Positions 38,631 to 46,618 of a stretch of 64,000 bases of DNA are shown here, piece by piece (position 1 is the first letter of the stretch; each line of letters begins with the position of its first letter). The position numbers and the translations under genes are program-made. The stretch covers positions 682,001-746,000 of the forward strand of contig NZ_CP035807.1 in NCBI RefSeq assembly GCF_008329945.1, written 5' to 3'. Source of the DNA: Thiospirochaeta perfilievii. Its GTDB lineage: Bacteria > Spirochaetota > Spirochaetia > DSM-2461. The notes below the pieces were generated by a model, which saw nothing but the letters and a program-made list of their open reading frames with translations, was not told where the DNA came from and searched no databases.

Positions 38631-40196
38631 CTATAGAGGAATATTCCCATGTTTCTTAGGAGGTAGCGCTTCACGTTTAGTCTTTAAAATATTTAAAGCG
38701 TCTACTAATCTTTTTCTTGTCTCTGATGGCTCTATAATAGCATCTATATATCCACGTTCTGCAGCAATATATGGTGTATTAAATGCTGTTTCATACTCAG
38801 CAATTTTTTCATCAATAACAGCTTGCTTATCATTCTCATCAGCTGCTGAAATAGCTTTTCTATATGATGCAATAATACCAACGGCACCCTTTGCACCCAT
38901 TACAGCTATTTCAGAACTTGGCCATGCAAACATCATATCTGCACCTAAATGTTTAGAACTCATTGCAATGTAAGAACCACCATAATTTTTTCTAGTAACA
39001 ACTGTCAACTTAGGAACTGTAGCTTCAGAGTATGCCCATAACATTTTAGCACCATGACGAATTATACCATTATGCTCTTGATTAACCCCAGGAAGAAACC
39101 CTGGTACATCTACAAATGAGATTAAAGGAATATTATAGGCATCACAAGTTCTAATAAACCTAGTCATTTTATCCGATGCGTCAATATCTAAACAACCAGC
39201 TAAAAACATTGGCTGATTTGCAACAATACCAACAACTCTACCATCTAAACGCCCATATCCTACTATTGCATTTTCAGCAAAAAGCTCTTGCACTTCATAA
39301 AAATAACCATCATCTAAAACCTCTTCAATAATATTTTTCATATCATAGGGAGCTCTAGCATCATCTGGAATAACTGTATTTAAATCAGGACAATCTCTAT
39401 GTGGATCATCACTAGAGTGAATTGTTTCTGGCTCTTCCATATTATTATTAGGTAAAAATGAGATCAACTCTCTTATACTCTCTAATGCATCTTGATCACT
39501 CTCACACGCAAAATGAGCATTACCTGACTTTGCATTATGAACAACTGCACCACCTAGCTCTTCAAATGTAGTTTTCTCACCTGTAACAGACTCAATAACA
39601 CTTGGACCTGTAATAAACATATAACTAGTTTTTTTAACCATAAATATAAAATCAGTCATAGCAGGAGAGTATACAGCCCCTCCAGCACAAGGTCCCATAA
39701 TACATGATATTTGAGGAATAACACCTGAGGCCCTTGAATTTCTAAAGAAGATATCCCCATAACCCTTTAAAGAGTCTATACCTTCTTCTACCCTTGCTCC
39801 TCCAGAGTCATTTAATCCGATTATAGGAACTCCACACTTCATTGCTAGGTCTTGCACTTTTACGATTTTTGCAGCGTGTTGCTCCCCTAAAGATCCACCT
39901 CTAGCGGTAAAATCTTGAGAGTATGCAAAAACAGGCCTTCCTTCAATTAAACCATGCCCTGTAATAACACCGTCTGCCGGTATATCAACATCTTGAAAAT
40001 TAAAGTTTGTAGAACGATGTTTAACAAACATATCAATCTCTCTAAACGTACCTTCATCAAACAGAATATCAAGTCTCTCTCTAGCTGTAAGCTTATTTTT
40101 ATCATGTTGTTTCTTAACACGATCTTCTCCACCCATTTTCTTTATTATTTCTTCTCGCTGTTTTAACTCTTTAAGCTTGTCAGCTACTGTAGACAT
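38631..40196 (-). CDS. Acyl-CoA carboxyltransferase, PccB/MmdA (12S) type
   Basis: A 521-residue protein with the two crotonase-like halves of the PccB/MmdA family. The N-terminal half has KLTARERLDILFDEGTF (about 34-50), FAYSQDFTARGGSLGE and a GGARVEEGIDSLKGYG acyl-CoA pocket. The C-terminal half has FLPGVNQEHNGIIRHGAKMLWAY and AVMGAKGAVGII. It transfers CO2 between biotin and an acyl-CoA (propionyl-, acetyl- or methylmalonyl-CoA; not decidable here). It is first of a three-gene set with the MmdE-like peptide and oadA, and has its own promoter. It is divergent from fabH. Confidence 0.93.
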   Translation of the reverse strand: MSTVADKLKELKQREEIIKKMGGEDRVKKQHDKNKLTARERLDILFDEGTFREIDMFVKHRSTNFNFQDVDIPADGVITGHGLIEGRPVFAYSQDFTARGGSLGEQHAAKIVKVQDLAMKCGVPIIGLNDSGGARVEEGIDSLKGYGDIFFRNSRASGVIPQISCIMGPCAGGAVYSPAMTDFIFMVKKTSYMFITGPSVIESVTGEKTTFEELGGAVVHNAKSGNAHFACESDQDALESIRELISFLPNNNMEEPETIHSSDDPHRDCPDLNTVIPDDARAPYDMKNIIEEVLDDGYFYEVQELFAENAIVGYGRLDGRVVGIVANQPMFLAGCLDIDASDKMTRFIRTCDAYNIPLISFVDVPGFLPGVNQEHNGIIRHGAKMLWAYSEATVPKLTVVTRKNYGGSYIAMSSKHLGADMMFAWPSSEIAVMGAKGAVGIIASYRKAISAADENDKQAVIDEKIAEYETAFNTPYIAAERGYIDAIIEPSETRKRLVDALNILKTKREALPPKKHGNIPL

Positions 40197-40233
40197 TGGT
40201 TGCTCCTCTTAACTGTAAAGTTAACTGTTTATT

Positions 40234-40261
40234 ATTTTAACGCCAGCCTGTTTAATGTCAA
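40234..40261 (-). promoter_or_regulatory. Promoter of the carboxyltransferase operon
   Basis: TTGACA (40256-40261) and TAAAAT (40234-40239) at 16-bp spacing on the minus strand, about 40 nt before the start codon at 40196. A small inverted repeat (TTAACT-TTAC-AGTTAA) lies in the leader. The ribosome site is GAGGAG. Confidence 0.65.
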
Positions 40262-40353
40262 GATAAATGAAGATAAAATAAACAAATTAGCAAAAACGTC
40301 AAAAAAATCTTTAATAAAAAATATATATAGGGTAAAATATGGAAATTAGATTA

Positions 40354-40378
40354 TTGACAACAATACATTTTTTGTCAA
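40354..40378 (+). promoter_or_regulatory. Inverted repeat upstream of fabH, possible operator
   Basis: TTGACAA (40354-40360) and TTGTCAA (40372-40378) form an inverted repeat with an 11-nt spacer, 37 nt before the fabH start. The left arm also reads as a -35 hexamer, though no good -10 follows at 17 bp. A dimeric regulator could bind here. It does not match the FapR or FabT consensus as I know them. Confidence 0.4.
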
Positions 40379-40414
40379 AAATAAATCTAAGAAAGAATAA
40401 TATGGAGAAAATAT

Positions 40415-41398
40415 ATGGGTGTAAAAATATTATCAGTAGGTGCATGGACCCCTAGCAAAGTTTTAACCAACGATGATCTTACAAAAATGGTTGATACTTC
40501 TGATGAGTGGATAAGAACAATGACTGGTATTTGTGAAAGACGAATAGCTGATGAAGATACAGCAACTTCTGACATTGCATATAATGCAGCAAAAATTGCT
40601 TTAGAAAGAGCAAAAATAAATGCCGATGAACTTGATATGATAATTGTAGCTACTGCTACCCCAGACTATATAGGTTTCCCAGCAACGGCTTGTATTGTAC
40701 AAGACAGAATAGGCGCTACAAAAGCAGGGGCCTTTGATTTAGTTGCTGGTTGCTCAGGGTTATCCTACGCTATTGAGGTAGCTCGAGGCTTAATAAATAA
40801 TGGTAGAATGAAAAATATTATGATAATTGGAGCGGAGAAACTCTCAAGCATTGTAAACTGGAATGATAGAAGTACTTGTTGTCTATTTGGTGACGGGGCA
40901 GGCTCACTAATATTATCAAAGGGTAGTGATGCTGATGGAGATATTATTGACTCAATTGTTAGAGCTGATGGTAGTGGAGAGTGCGCCTTAAAAATTAATG
41001 CGGGAGGTTCTAGAAACCCAATAAAAGATACTCTTCCAGATATTACAGAAAGAACTCTATATATGGACGGTCAAGCTGTTTACAACTTTGCAGTTAAAGT
41101 TAATACAGAGATGGTTAAAGAGCTTTTAGAGAGACATAACTTAACTGCAGATGATATTGCATGGATTGTACCTCACCAAGCAAACTATAGAATAATTAAA
41201 GCTGCGTCAAAGCGATTAAAACTTGATGAGTCTAAATTTTATATGAACTTAAAAGATTATGGAAATACATCTGCAGCAAGTATAGGTATAGCTCTAAACG
41301 AGATGCATGAAAAAGGACTGCTAAAACGAGGAGATTACATTATAACAATGGGATTTGGAGCAGGATTAACATACGCTGCAAACCTTATAAAATATTAA
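40415..41398 (+). CDS. fabH: Beta-ketoacyl-ACP synthase III FabH
   Basis: FabH condenses acetyl-CoA (or another primer) with malonyl-ACP to start fatty-acid synthesis. The 327-residue protein has the catalytic Cys113 in DLVAGCSGLSYA, the His in VPHQANYRII (about 253) and the Asn in GNTSAAS (about 282). The C-terminal GFGAGLTYA loop matches the family. Start ATG 40415 follows GGAG by 8 nt. It is first of the fab genes and separated from fabD by 125 nt that hold the tandem leader element. Confidence 0.97.
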   Translation: MGVKILSVGAWTPSKVLTNDDLTKMVDTSDEWIRTMTGICERRIADEDTATSDIAYNAAKIALERAKINADELDMIIVATATPDYIGFPATACIVQDRIGATKAGAFDLVAGCSGLSYAIEVARGLINNGRMKNIMIIGAEKLSSIVNWNDRSTCCLFGDGAGSLILSKGSDADGDIIDSIVRADGSGECALKINAGGSRNPIKDTLPDITERTLYMDGQAVYNFAVKVNTEMVKELLERHNLTADDIAWIVPHQANYRIIKAASKRLKLDESKFYMNLKDYGNTSAASIGIALNEMHEKGLLKRGDYIITMGFGAGLTYAANLIKY

Positions 41399-41411
41399 AC
41401 TCTTTTTATAG

Positions 41412-41513
41412 AGACTTTATTGTAAGTTGGAAGAAATTCCAGCTCACTATTAATGCATAAAGATATACTTTACGGGTCGGAACAAGTTCCTGCTCGCCTA
41501 TGCAACCAAGGAG
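41412..41513 (+). promoter_or_regulatory. Tandem leader element of fabD, shared with oadA
   Basis: Two copies of the element described at 38292-38389. The proximal copy (41465-41513, 49 nt) has four differences from the oadA proximal copy, all transitions. The distal copy (41412-41464) is 4 nt longer and more diverged. The inner hairpin is kept in the distal copy as TGGAA-GAAA-TTCCA. At copy positions 14 and 28, oadA has T and A while fabD has C and G, a compensating change if these pair across a bulged position 27. The proximal copy ends in AAGGAG, 10 nt before the fabD start codon. Confidence 0.75.
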
Positions 41514-41523
41514 ATTTATTAGA

Positions 41524-42453
41524 ATGAATGTATTTTTATATCCTGGACAAGGAGCCCAATACCCATTAATGGGTACTGATTTTTATGAAAACTCAGATGC
41601 AGTTAAGGAGCTTTTTGATATTGCACAAAAAGAGACTGGAATTGATGTCAAAGAGTTATTATTTAATGGTAGCCCAGAGGATCTTAAACAGACAGATAAT
41701 ACACAAGTTGCAATAACTTTAGTGAATTTAGCATCTACTATAATGTTAAAAGAGAAGGGAATAGATCCAAGTGGTGTAGCTGGATTTTCTTTAGGTGAAT
41801 ATGCAGCTTTAGCAACAGCAGGAGTGGTTTCAGTTAAGGATGTATTTAAACTTGTAAAAAAACGAGGGGATGTTATGCAATCCGTTTGTGAGGGTTTAAA
41901 AGAGTCTAAGGGTGAAACAGGAATGTCAGCTGTATTAAGAATTACACCAGAAGTTATTGAAGATGTAATAAAAACGTCAGGGATAGATGGTGTATATATG
42001 GCAAACTATAATAGCCCTTCTCAAACTGTAATATCAGGACTTAAAGAGAGCTTATTAGCAATTGAACCACTACTAAAAGAGGCTGGGGCTAGAAGGGTTG
42101 TACATCTACAAGTCTCTGGACCATTCCACTCCCCATTATTAGAAGAGGCAAAGAATCAATTCGAAGATTTTTTATCTACAATTACTTTTAACGATCCACA
42201 AATGCCTATATATTCTAATGTAACTGGAGATATAATCAAAAGTGGAGAAGAAGCAAAAAAACTTTGTGGCGATCAAATTATCTGTCCAGTAAAATGGATT
42301 TCAATTGAAAACAAAATAAAAGAAGCAGGCTTTACAACAGCCTATGAAAGTGGACCTGGAAAAGTTTTAACTGGACTTTTTGCAGGAATAGATAAAGAAT
42401 TTAAATCAATCCCATCAGGGACTTTAGAAGATATTCAGGGAATACAGGAGTAA
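41524..42453 (+). CDS. fabD: Malonyl-CoA:ACP transacylase FabD
   Basis: FabD loads malonyl from malonyl-CoA onto acyl carrier protein. From ATG 41524 the protein is 309 residues and begins MNVFLYPGQGAQ, the family N-terminus. An ATG at 41500 is in frame but lies within the leader element and would add residues not found in FabD. The nucleophile is Ser89 in GFSLGEYAAL, and the catalytic His is in GPFHSPLL (about 207). It is followed by fabG after 3 nt. Confidence 0.97.
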   Translation: MNVFLYPGQGAQYPLMGTDFYENSDAVKELFDIAQKETGIDVKELLFNGSPEDLKQTDNTQVAITLVNLASTIMLKEKGIDPSGVAGFSLGEYAALATAGVVSVKDVFKLVKKRGDVMQSVCEGLKESKGETGMSAVLRITPEVIEDVIKTSGIDGVYMANYNSPSQTVISGLKESLLAIEPLLKEAGARRVVHLQVSGPFHSPLLEEAKNQFEDFLSTITFNDPQMPIYSNVTGDIIKSGEEAKKLCGDQIICPVKWISIENKIKEAGFTTAYESGPGKVLTGLFAGIDKEFKSIPSGTLEDIQGIQE

Positions 42454-42456
42454 GAA

Positions 42457-43206
42457 ATGTCAGGATTATTAGAAGGAAAAAAATTATTAGTTACAGGTGG
42501 TTCTAGGGGAATCGGAAAGGCTATTGCAGTTAAAGCTTTAGAAAATGGGGCTATTGTATACAACCTAGATCTTGGTATTGATCCAGATATGGCAGAAATG
42601 GAAACTCTTGCAAAAGCGAACAATACAGAAATATTTGGTTATACGGCTGATGTTAGTAATGAAGAACAAGTAGTTGAAGCTTGTAAAAAAATCTTAGAAC
42701 ATGCTGGATCAATTGATATATTAGTAAACAACGCTGGAATAACTAGAGATGGACTAATGATGAGAATGAAAACTAAGGATTGGGATGATGTTATTAATAT
42801 TAACCTTAAATCTGCATTCTTAATGAGTAGAGAAATTTCAAGAGCTATGATGAAAAAAAGAACTGGTTCAATTATTAATATGTCATCTGTTGTTGGTGTT
42901 CAAGGAAATGCTGGACAAACAAATTATTGTGCATCTAAAGCGGGACTTTTAGGTCTTACAAAAGCTTTAGCGAAGGAAATTGGTTCAAGAAACGTAAGAG
43001 TTAATGCAATTGCACCTGGTTTTATTACTTCTCCAATGACTGATAAATTATCTGAAGAAGTTCAAGCTAATTACAAATCTGCAATTCCATTGGCAGCCTT
43101 TGGTGAAGCGGATGATATTGCAAATGCTGTTTTATACTTAGCATCAGATATGTCAAAATATGTAACAGGACAGGTTCTAGGTGTTAATGGTGGATTAAAC
43201 ATGTAA
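42457..43206 (+). CDS. fabG: 3-oxoacyl-ACP reductase FabG
   Basis: FabG reduces beta-ketoacyl-ACP with NADPH. The 249-residue short-chain dehydrogenase has TGGSRGIG (about 13-20), NNAGITRDG, the catalytic Ser/Tyr/Lys set (NMSSVVG, then YCASK) and the C-terminal TGQVLGVNGGLNM. The start codon follows AGGAG by 6 nt and lies 3 nt after fabD. Confidence 0.97.
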   Translation: MSGLLEGKKLLVTGGSRGIGKAIAVKALENGAIVYNLDLGIDPDMAEMETLAKANNTEIFGYTADVSNEEQVVEACKKILEHAGSIDILVNNAGITRDGLMMRMKTKDWDDVININLKSAFLMSREISRAMMKKRTGSIINMSSVVGVQGNAGQTNYCASKAGLLGLTKALAKEIGSRNVRVNAIAPGFITSPMTDKLSEEVQANYKSAIPLAAFGEADDIANAVLYLASDMSKYVTGQVLGVNGGLNM

Positions 43207-43208
43207 TA

Positions 43209-43230
43209 TGAAGTTTGTTAACAAACTTCA
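43209..43230. repeat. Perfect 22-bp palindrome between fabG and fabF
   Basis: The palindrome is TGAAGTTTGTT followed directly by its reverse complement, with no spacer. It lies 3 nt after the fabG stop, in the 61-nt gap where acpP usually sits in fab operons. As RNA it gives an 11-pair hairpin minus loop bases, without a T run, so it is not an ordinary terminator. As DNA it could be a dimer-binding site. Confidence 0.7.
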
Positions 43231-43267
43231 ATTTGAGTAATTATAAATATATACTGAGGATTTTAAA

Positions 43268-44500
43268 ATGAGAAGACGAGTTGTTGTAACAGGAATGGGA
43301 ACAGTTAACCCACTTGCGAAAAACGTGAAAGATACATGGGATGCTTTAAAAGAAGGAAAATGTGGAGTAGCACCAACTACTTTAGTAGATGTTTCTAATT
43401 ATCCATCTAAGGTTTCCGCTGAAGTTAAGGATTGGAAAGCTTCAGATTTTATAGATAAAAGAGCTGCAAGACAGATGGCTAGATTTACACAGTTTGCATG
43501 TGTAGCAGCAAAAGAAGCTATGGAAGACGCAGGACATAAAGAGGGGACCTTTGACCCATTTAGAACAGGAGTAATTCTTGGAAATGGTATTGGTGGTTTT
43601 GAAATAATTGAAGATGGATATAAGCAAATTTTTAATGGTAAAAGTGTTGCTCCAATGACTATTCCAAAACTTATTCTTAATGAGGGTCCAGCTAACGTAG
43701 CGATAATGCATGGAATTAAAGGTCCTTGTCATGCAGTTGTAACAGCATGTGCGGCAGGAACTGATGCTATTGGAAATGCATTAATGTCTATTAGGTCAGG
43801 CCAAACCGATATGGTTATTACAGGTGGAATGGAAGCTCCAATCTCCCTACTAGCTATTGATGGTTTTTGCAAAATCCAAGCTTTAACTACAAATGACGAC
43901 CCTAAAACAGCTTGTAGACCCTTTGATAAAGATAGAGATGGTTTTATTCTAGGTGAGGGTGCTGGAATTTTAATACTTGAAGAGTTAGAGCATGCTAAGG
44001 CAAGGGGTGCTAAAATTTATGCAGAGCTTGTTGGTTATGGACAAACATGTGATGCAGGACATATTACAGCTCCTTCCCCAGATGGAGAAGGTGGAGCAAG
44101 ATCTATGACAATTGCGCTACAAGATGCTGGTATGGAACCAGAAGAGATTCAATATATTAATGCCCACGGAACATCTACACCTAAAAATGACCCTATAGAG
44201 ACAAATGCTATTAAGACTGCATTTGGTGAGCATGCTTACAAATTAAAAGTATCTTCAACTAAGGGTATGACAGGACACTGTGTAGGTGCAGCTGGTGGTA
44301 TCGAAGCGATTATCTCAGTATTAGCAATCAATAACAACTTCTTCCCTGCAACTATTGGATTAGAAACAGAAGATGAATTATGTGACCTAGACTATGTAAA
44401 AGGAAAGGGTGTTGAGGGTGAAATTAAGGCAGCTTTAACAGACTCACTAGGTTTTGGTGGACACAACGGTTCACTTATATTTAAACAATACGAGGATTAA
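43268..44500 (+). CDS. fabF: Beta-ketoacyl-ACP synthase II FabF
   Basis: FabF elongates acyl-ACP with malonyl-ACP. The 410-residue protein has the active-site Cys in VTACAAGTDAIG (about 162), His in NAHGTSTPKND (about 302) and His in KGMTGHCVGAAGG (about 339), the Cys-His-His triad of KAS I/II enzymes. A GAGG site lies before ATG 43268. It is followed by fabV after 3 nt. Confidence 0.97.
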   Translation: MRRRVVVTGMGTVNPLAKNVKDTWDALKEGKCGVAPTTLVDVSNYPSKVSAEVKDWKASDFIDKRAARQMARFTQFACVAAKEAMEDAGHKEGTFDPFRTGVILGNGIGGFEIIEDGYKQIFNGKSVAPMTIPKLILNEGPANVAIMHGIKGPCHAVVTACAAGTDAIGNALMSIRSGQTDMVITGGMEAPISLLAIDGFCKIQALTTNDDPKTACRPFDKDRDGFILGEGAGILILEELEHAKARGAKIYAELVGYGQTCDAGHITAPSPDGEGGARSMTIALQDAGMEPEEIQYINAHGTSTPKNDPIETNAIKTAFGEHAYKLKVSSTKGMTGHCVGAAGGIEAIISVLAINNNFFPATIGLETEDELCDLDYVKGKGVEGEIKAALTDSLGFGGHNGSLIFKQYED

Positions 44501-44503
44501 TAA

Positions 44504-45673
44504 ATGACAGTAGAACCAAGAATTAGAAATGGAATATGTATGACAGCTCACCCAAAAGGTTGTGCCCTAGCTGTTCAAAAAGAGATAGATTATGTAAAGT
44601 CTCAACCTAAATTCAACGGAGCTAAAAAAGTGTTAGTAGTTGGAGGATCTACAGGTTATGGACTTTCATCTAGAATATCCTTAGCCTTTGGATCAGGTGC
44701 AGGAACTTTAAATATCTCTTTTGAAAAAGAAGGTTCTGAAAAGAGACCTGCTACTCCGGGATTTTATAATAATAGGGCTTTCGATGAGAAAGCGAAAGCT
44801 GAAGGTTTAATTGCTGAAAGTATAAATGCTGATGCATTTTCCCATGAGACAAGAAAAATTGCCATTGAGAGAATAAAAGAGCTCTTTGGTAAAGTTGATA
44901 TGATTGTCTACTCCTTAGCATCTCCTGTTAGACCTGATCCAGATACTGGAGAGTTATACAAATCATGTTTAAAACCCTTAGGTGAAACATATACAGCAAA
45001 ATCAGTTAACCCTGAGAAGGGAACTGTAACTGAAGTTTCAATAGAACCAGCGGATGAGTCTGAAATTGCCCCAACTGTAAAGGTTATGGGGGGTGAAGAT
45101 TGGATGTTATGGATCAAAGCTTTAAAAGAGGCAGATGTTCTTGAAGATGGTTTTAAAAGTATAGCCTACTCCTACATTGGTCCTGAGTTAACTATGGCTG
45201 TGTACAGAAAAGGAACTATAGGAAAAGCAAAGGAACACTTAGAGGCCACAGCTAAAGAGATTACAGAGTTTACTAAAGATATTAATGGACAAGCTTGGGT
45301 ATCAGTAAATAAAGCCTTAGTAACAAGAAGTTCATCTGTTATCCCAGTTGTGCCCTTATATATTTCCCTTCTATTTAAAATAATGAAAGAGAAAGAGATT
45401 CATGAGGGCTGCATAGAACAGATGCAAAGAATGTTTGTCCAAAAAATATATAATGGCTCTACTGCAATTGTAGACGAGGAAGGTCGATTAAGACTAGATG
45501 ATCTTGAGATGAGGGATGATGTTCAAGCAGAAGTTGAAAAAAGATGGGATAGTATTACAAGTGATACACTATCTGAAATGACTGATATTGAGACATATAA
45601 ATCTGATTTCTTAAAACTACACGGTTTTGGATTTGACGAGATTGATTATACAGAAGATGTAGATTTTCTATAA
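44504..45673 (+). CDS. fabV: Trans-2-enoyl-ACP/CoA reductase FabV (TER)
   Basis: FabV reduces the enoyl intermediate with NADH and is one of four enoyl-reductase classes. The 389-residue protein has an N-terminal helical extension, VGGSTGYGLSSRISLAFGSG (about 47-66), the YSLASPVRPDPDTG stretch and the YSYIGPELTMAVYRKGTIGKAK segment (about 222-243) with the family's Y-x8-K active site. The well-studied TER of Treponema denticola belongs to this family. It ends the operon at a strong terminator. Confidence 0.96.
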   Translation: MTVEPRIRNGICMTAHPKGCALAVQKEIDYVKSQPKFNGAKKVLVVGGSTGYGLSSRISLAFGSGAGTLNISFEKEGSEKRPATPGFYNNRAFDEKAKAEGLIAESINADAFSHETRKIAIERIKELFGKVDMIVYSLASPVRPDPDTGELYKSCLKPLGETYTAKSVNPEKGTVTEVSIEPADESEIAPTVKVMGGEDWMLWIKALKEADVLEDGFKSIAYSYIGPELTMAVYRKGTIGKAKEHLEATAKEITEFTKDINGQAWVSVNKALVTRSSSVIPVVPLYISLLFKIMKEKEIHEGCIEQMQRMFVQKIYNGSTAIVDEEGRLRLDDLEMRDDVQAEVEKRWDSITSDTLSEMTDIETYKSDFLKLHGFGFDEIDYTEDVDFL

Positions 45674-45674
45674 T

Positions 45675-45710
45675 AAAAAGAGGCAAGCTAAGCTTGCCCC
45701 TTTTTATTTT
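45675..45710. terminator. Bidirectional terminator between fabV and the response regulator
   Basis: A perfect GGCAAGC / GCTTGCC stem (45682-45688 with 45692-45698) with a 3-nt loop, flanked by an A run on the left and a T run on the right. It can end the fab transcript on the plus strand and the two-component transcript on the minus strand. Confidence 0.9.
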
Positions 45711-46618
45711 TAGAACAGAGTAATCTCATCTTTTTGTTTTATTTTATAAGTTGCTAGTTTTACAAAATCTTCAAAATGTTCAGCTGATAACTTACCCTCT
45801 CTATATATCTTCTCTAATAGAGAGTAAAAAGATGTATCAGTAATACTACCTCCTACTAGTGTCTTTTTATCAATAAGTCCTATTGATACTAAAGCATTAA
45901 TAGCTCCTTCAATATCAGAAATTGCCATTTTAAGGGGTTCTATTGTTTGGGAGAGAATTTTAAAATACTCTTCCCCTGGCTCTTTTATTAATTTATCAAT
46001 AGATTCTCGACTCTCATCTAGAATTTTTGCTACTACTTTTAAACTTCCTAAATCATTGGATGCTATTAAGGGAATTAGCTCTTTTACACTCTGTAGTTGA
46101 TTATCCATATCACTCTTTTGAGTTAAAACTTTTTTTACTCTCTGGGCTAGATATTCCGCCTTATTTTGCATTAACTCAGATGTATTATTAACTTCAATAT
46201 TTATTAAATTAAGCTGAGCATTTTTTTGATTTAAAAGCTCCCTATTTCTCTTTATCTCTAAATGTGTTTTAACCCGTAGTTCTAATTCAATAGGCTGAAA
46301 TGGTTTAGTAATATAATCTACGCAACCACACTCAAACCCCTGTTGTAAATCTTCAATTTGTGCCTTTGCTGTAAGAAAAATTATAGGAATATCCATATAC
46401 TCTTCATGTAACTTAATCATACTACAAACTTCATATCCATTAATCTCTGGCATCATTATATCCAATAGAATCAGATCAGGTCTCTCCTTCTCTAGTAATT
46501 CCATAACCTTTTTACCATCTTTTGATGCTATGATTTCATATTGATCCTTCAAAAGAATAATTAATAACTCTATATTTTCAGGAACATCATCTACTATTAA
46601 TATTTTTTCCTTAACCAT
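45710..46618 (-). CDS. Response regulator without a recognised output domain
   Basis: A 302-residue protein. An N-terminal receiver domain (about 4-120) has the acidic pair at 10-11, phosphoacceptor Asp53 (LLDIMMPEING), Thr in IIFLTAKA and Lys in YITKPFQP. A coiled coil (about 120-170) follows, then an unassigned helical C-terminus of about 130 residues. There is no DNA-binding, GGDEF or HD-GYP motif. It directly follows the hybrid kinase gene (adjacent bases), so it is probably that kinase's target. Confidence 0.9.
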   Translation of the reverse strand: MVKEKILIVDDVPENIELLIILLKDQYEIIASKDGKKVMELLEKERPDLILLDIMMPEINGYEVCSMIKLHEEYMDIPIIFLTAKAQIEDLQQGFECGCVDYITKPFQPIELELRVKTHLEIKRNRELLNQKNAQLNLINIEVNNTSELMQNKAEYLAQRVKKVLTQKSDMDNQLQSVKELIPLIASNDLGSLKVVAKILDESRESIDKLIKEPGEEYFKILSQTIEPLKMAISDIEGAINALVSIGLIDKKTLVGGSITDTSFYSLLEKIYREGKLSAEHFEDFVKLATYKIKQKDEITLF

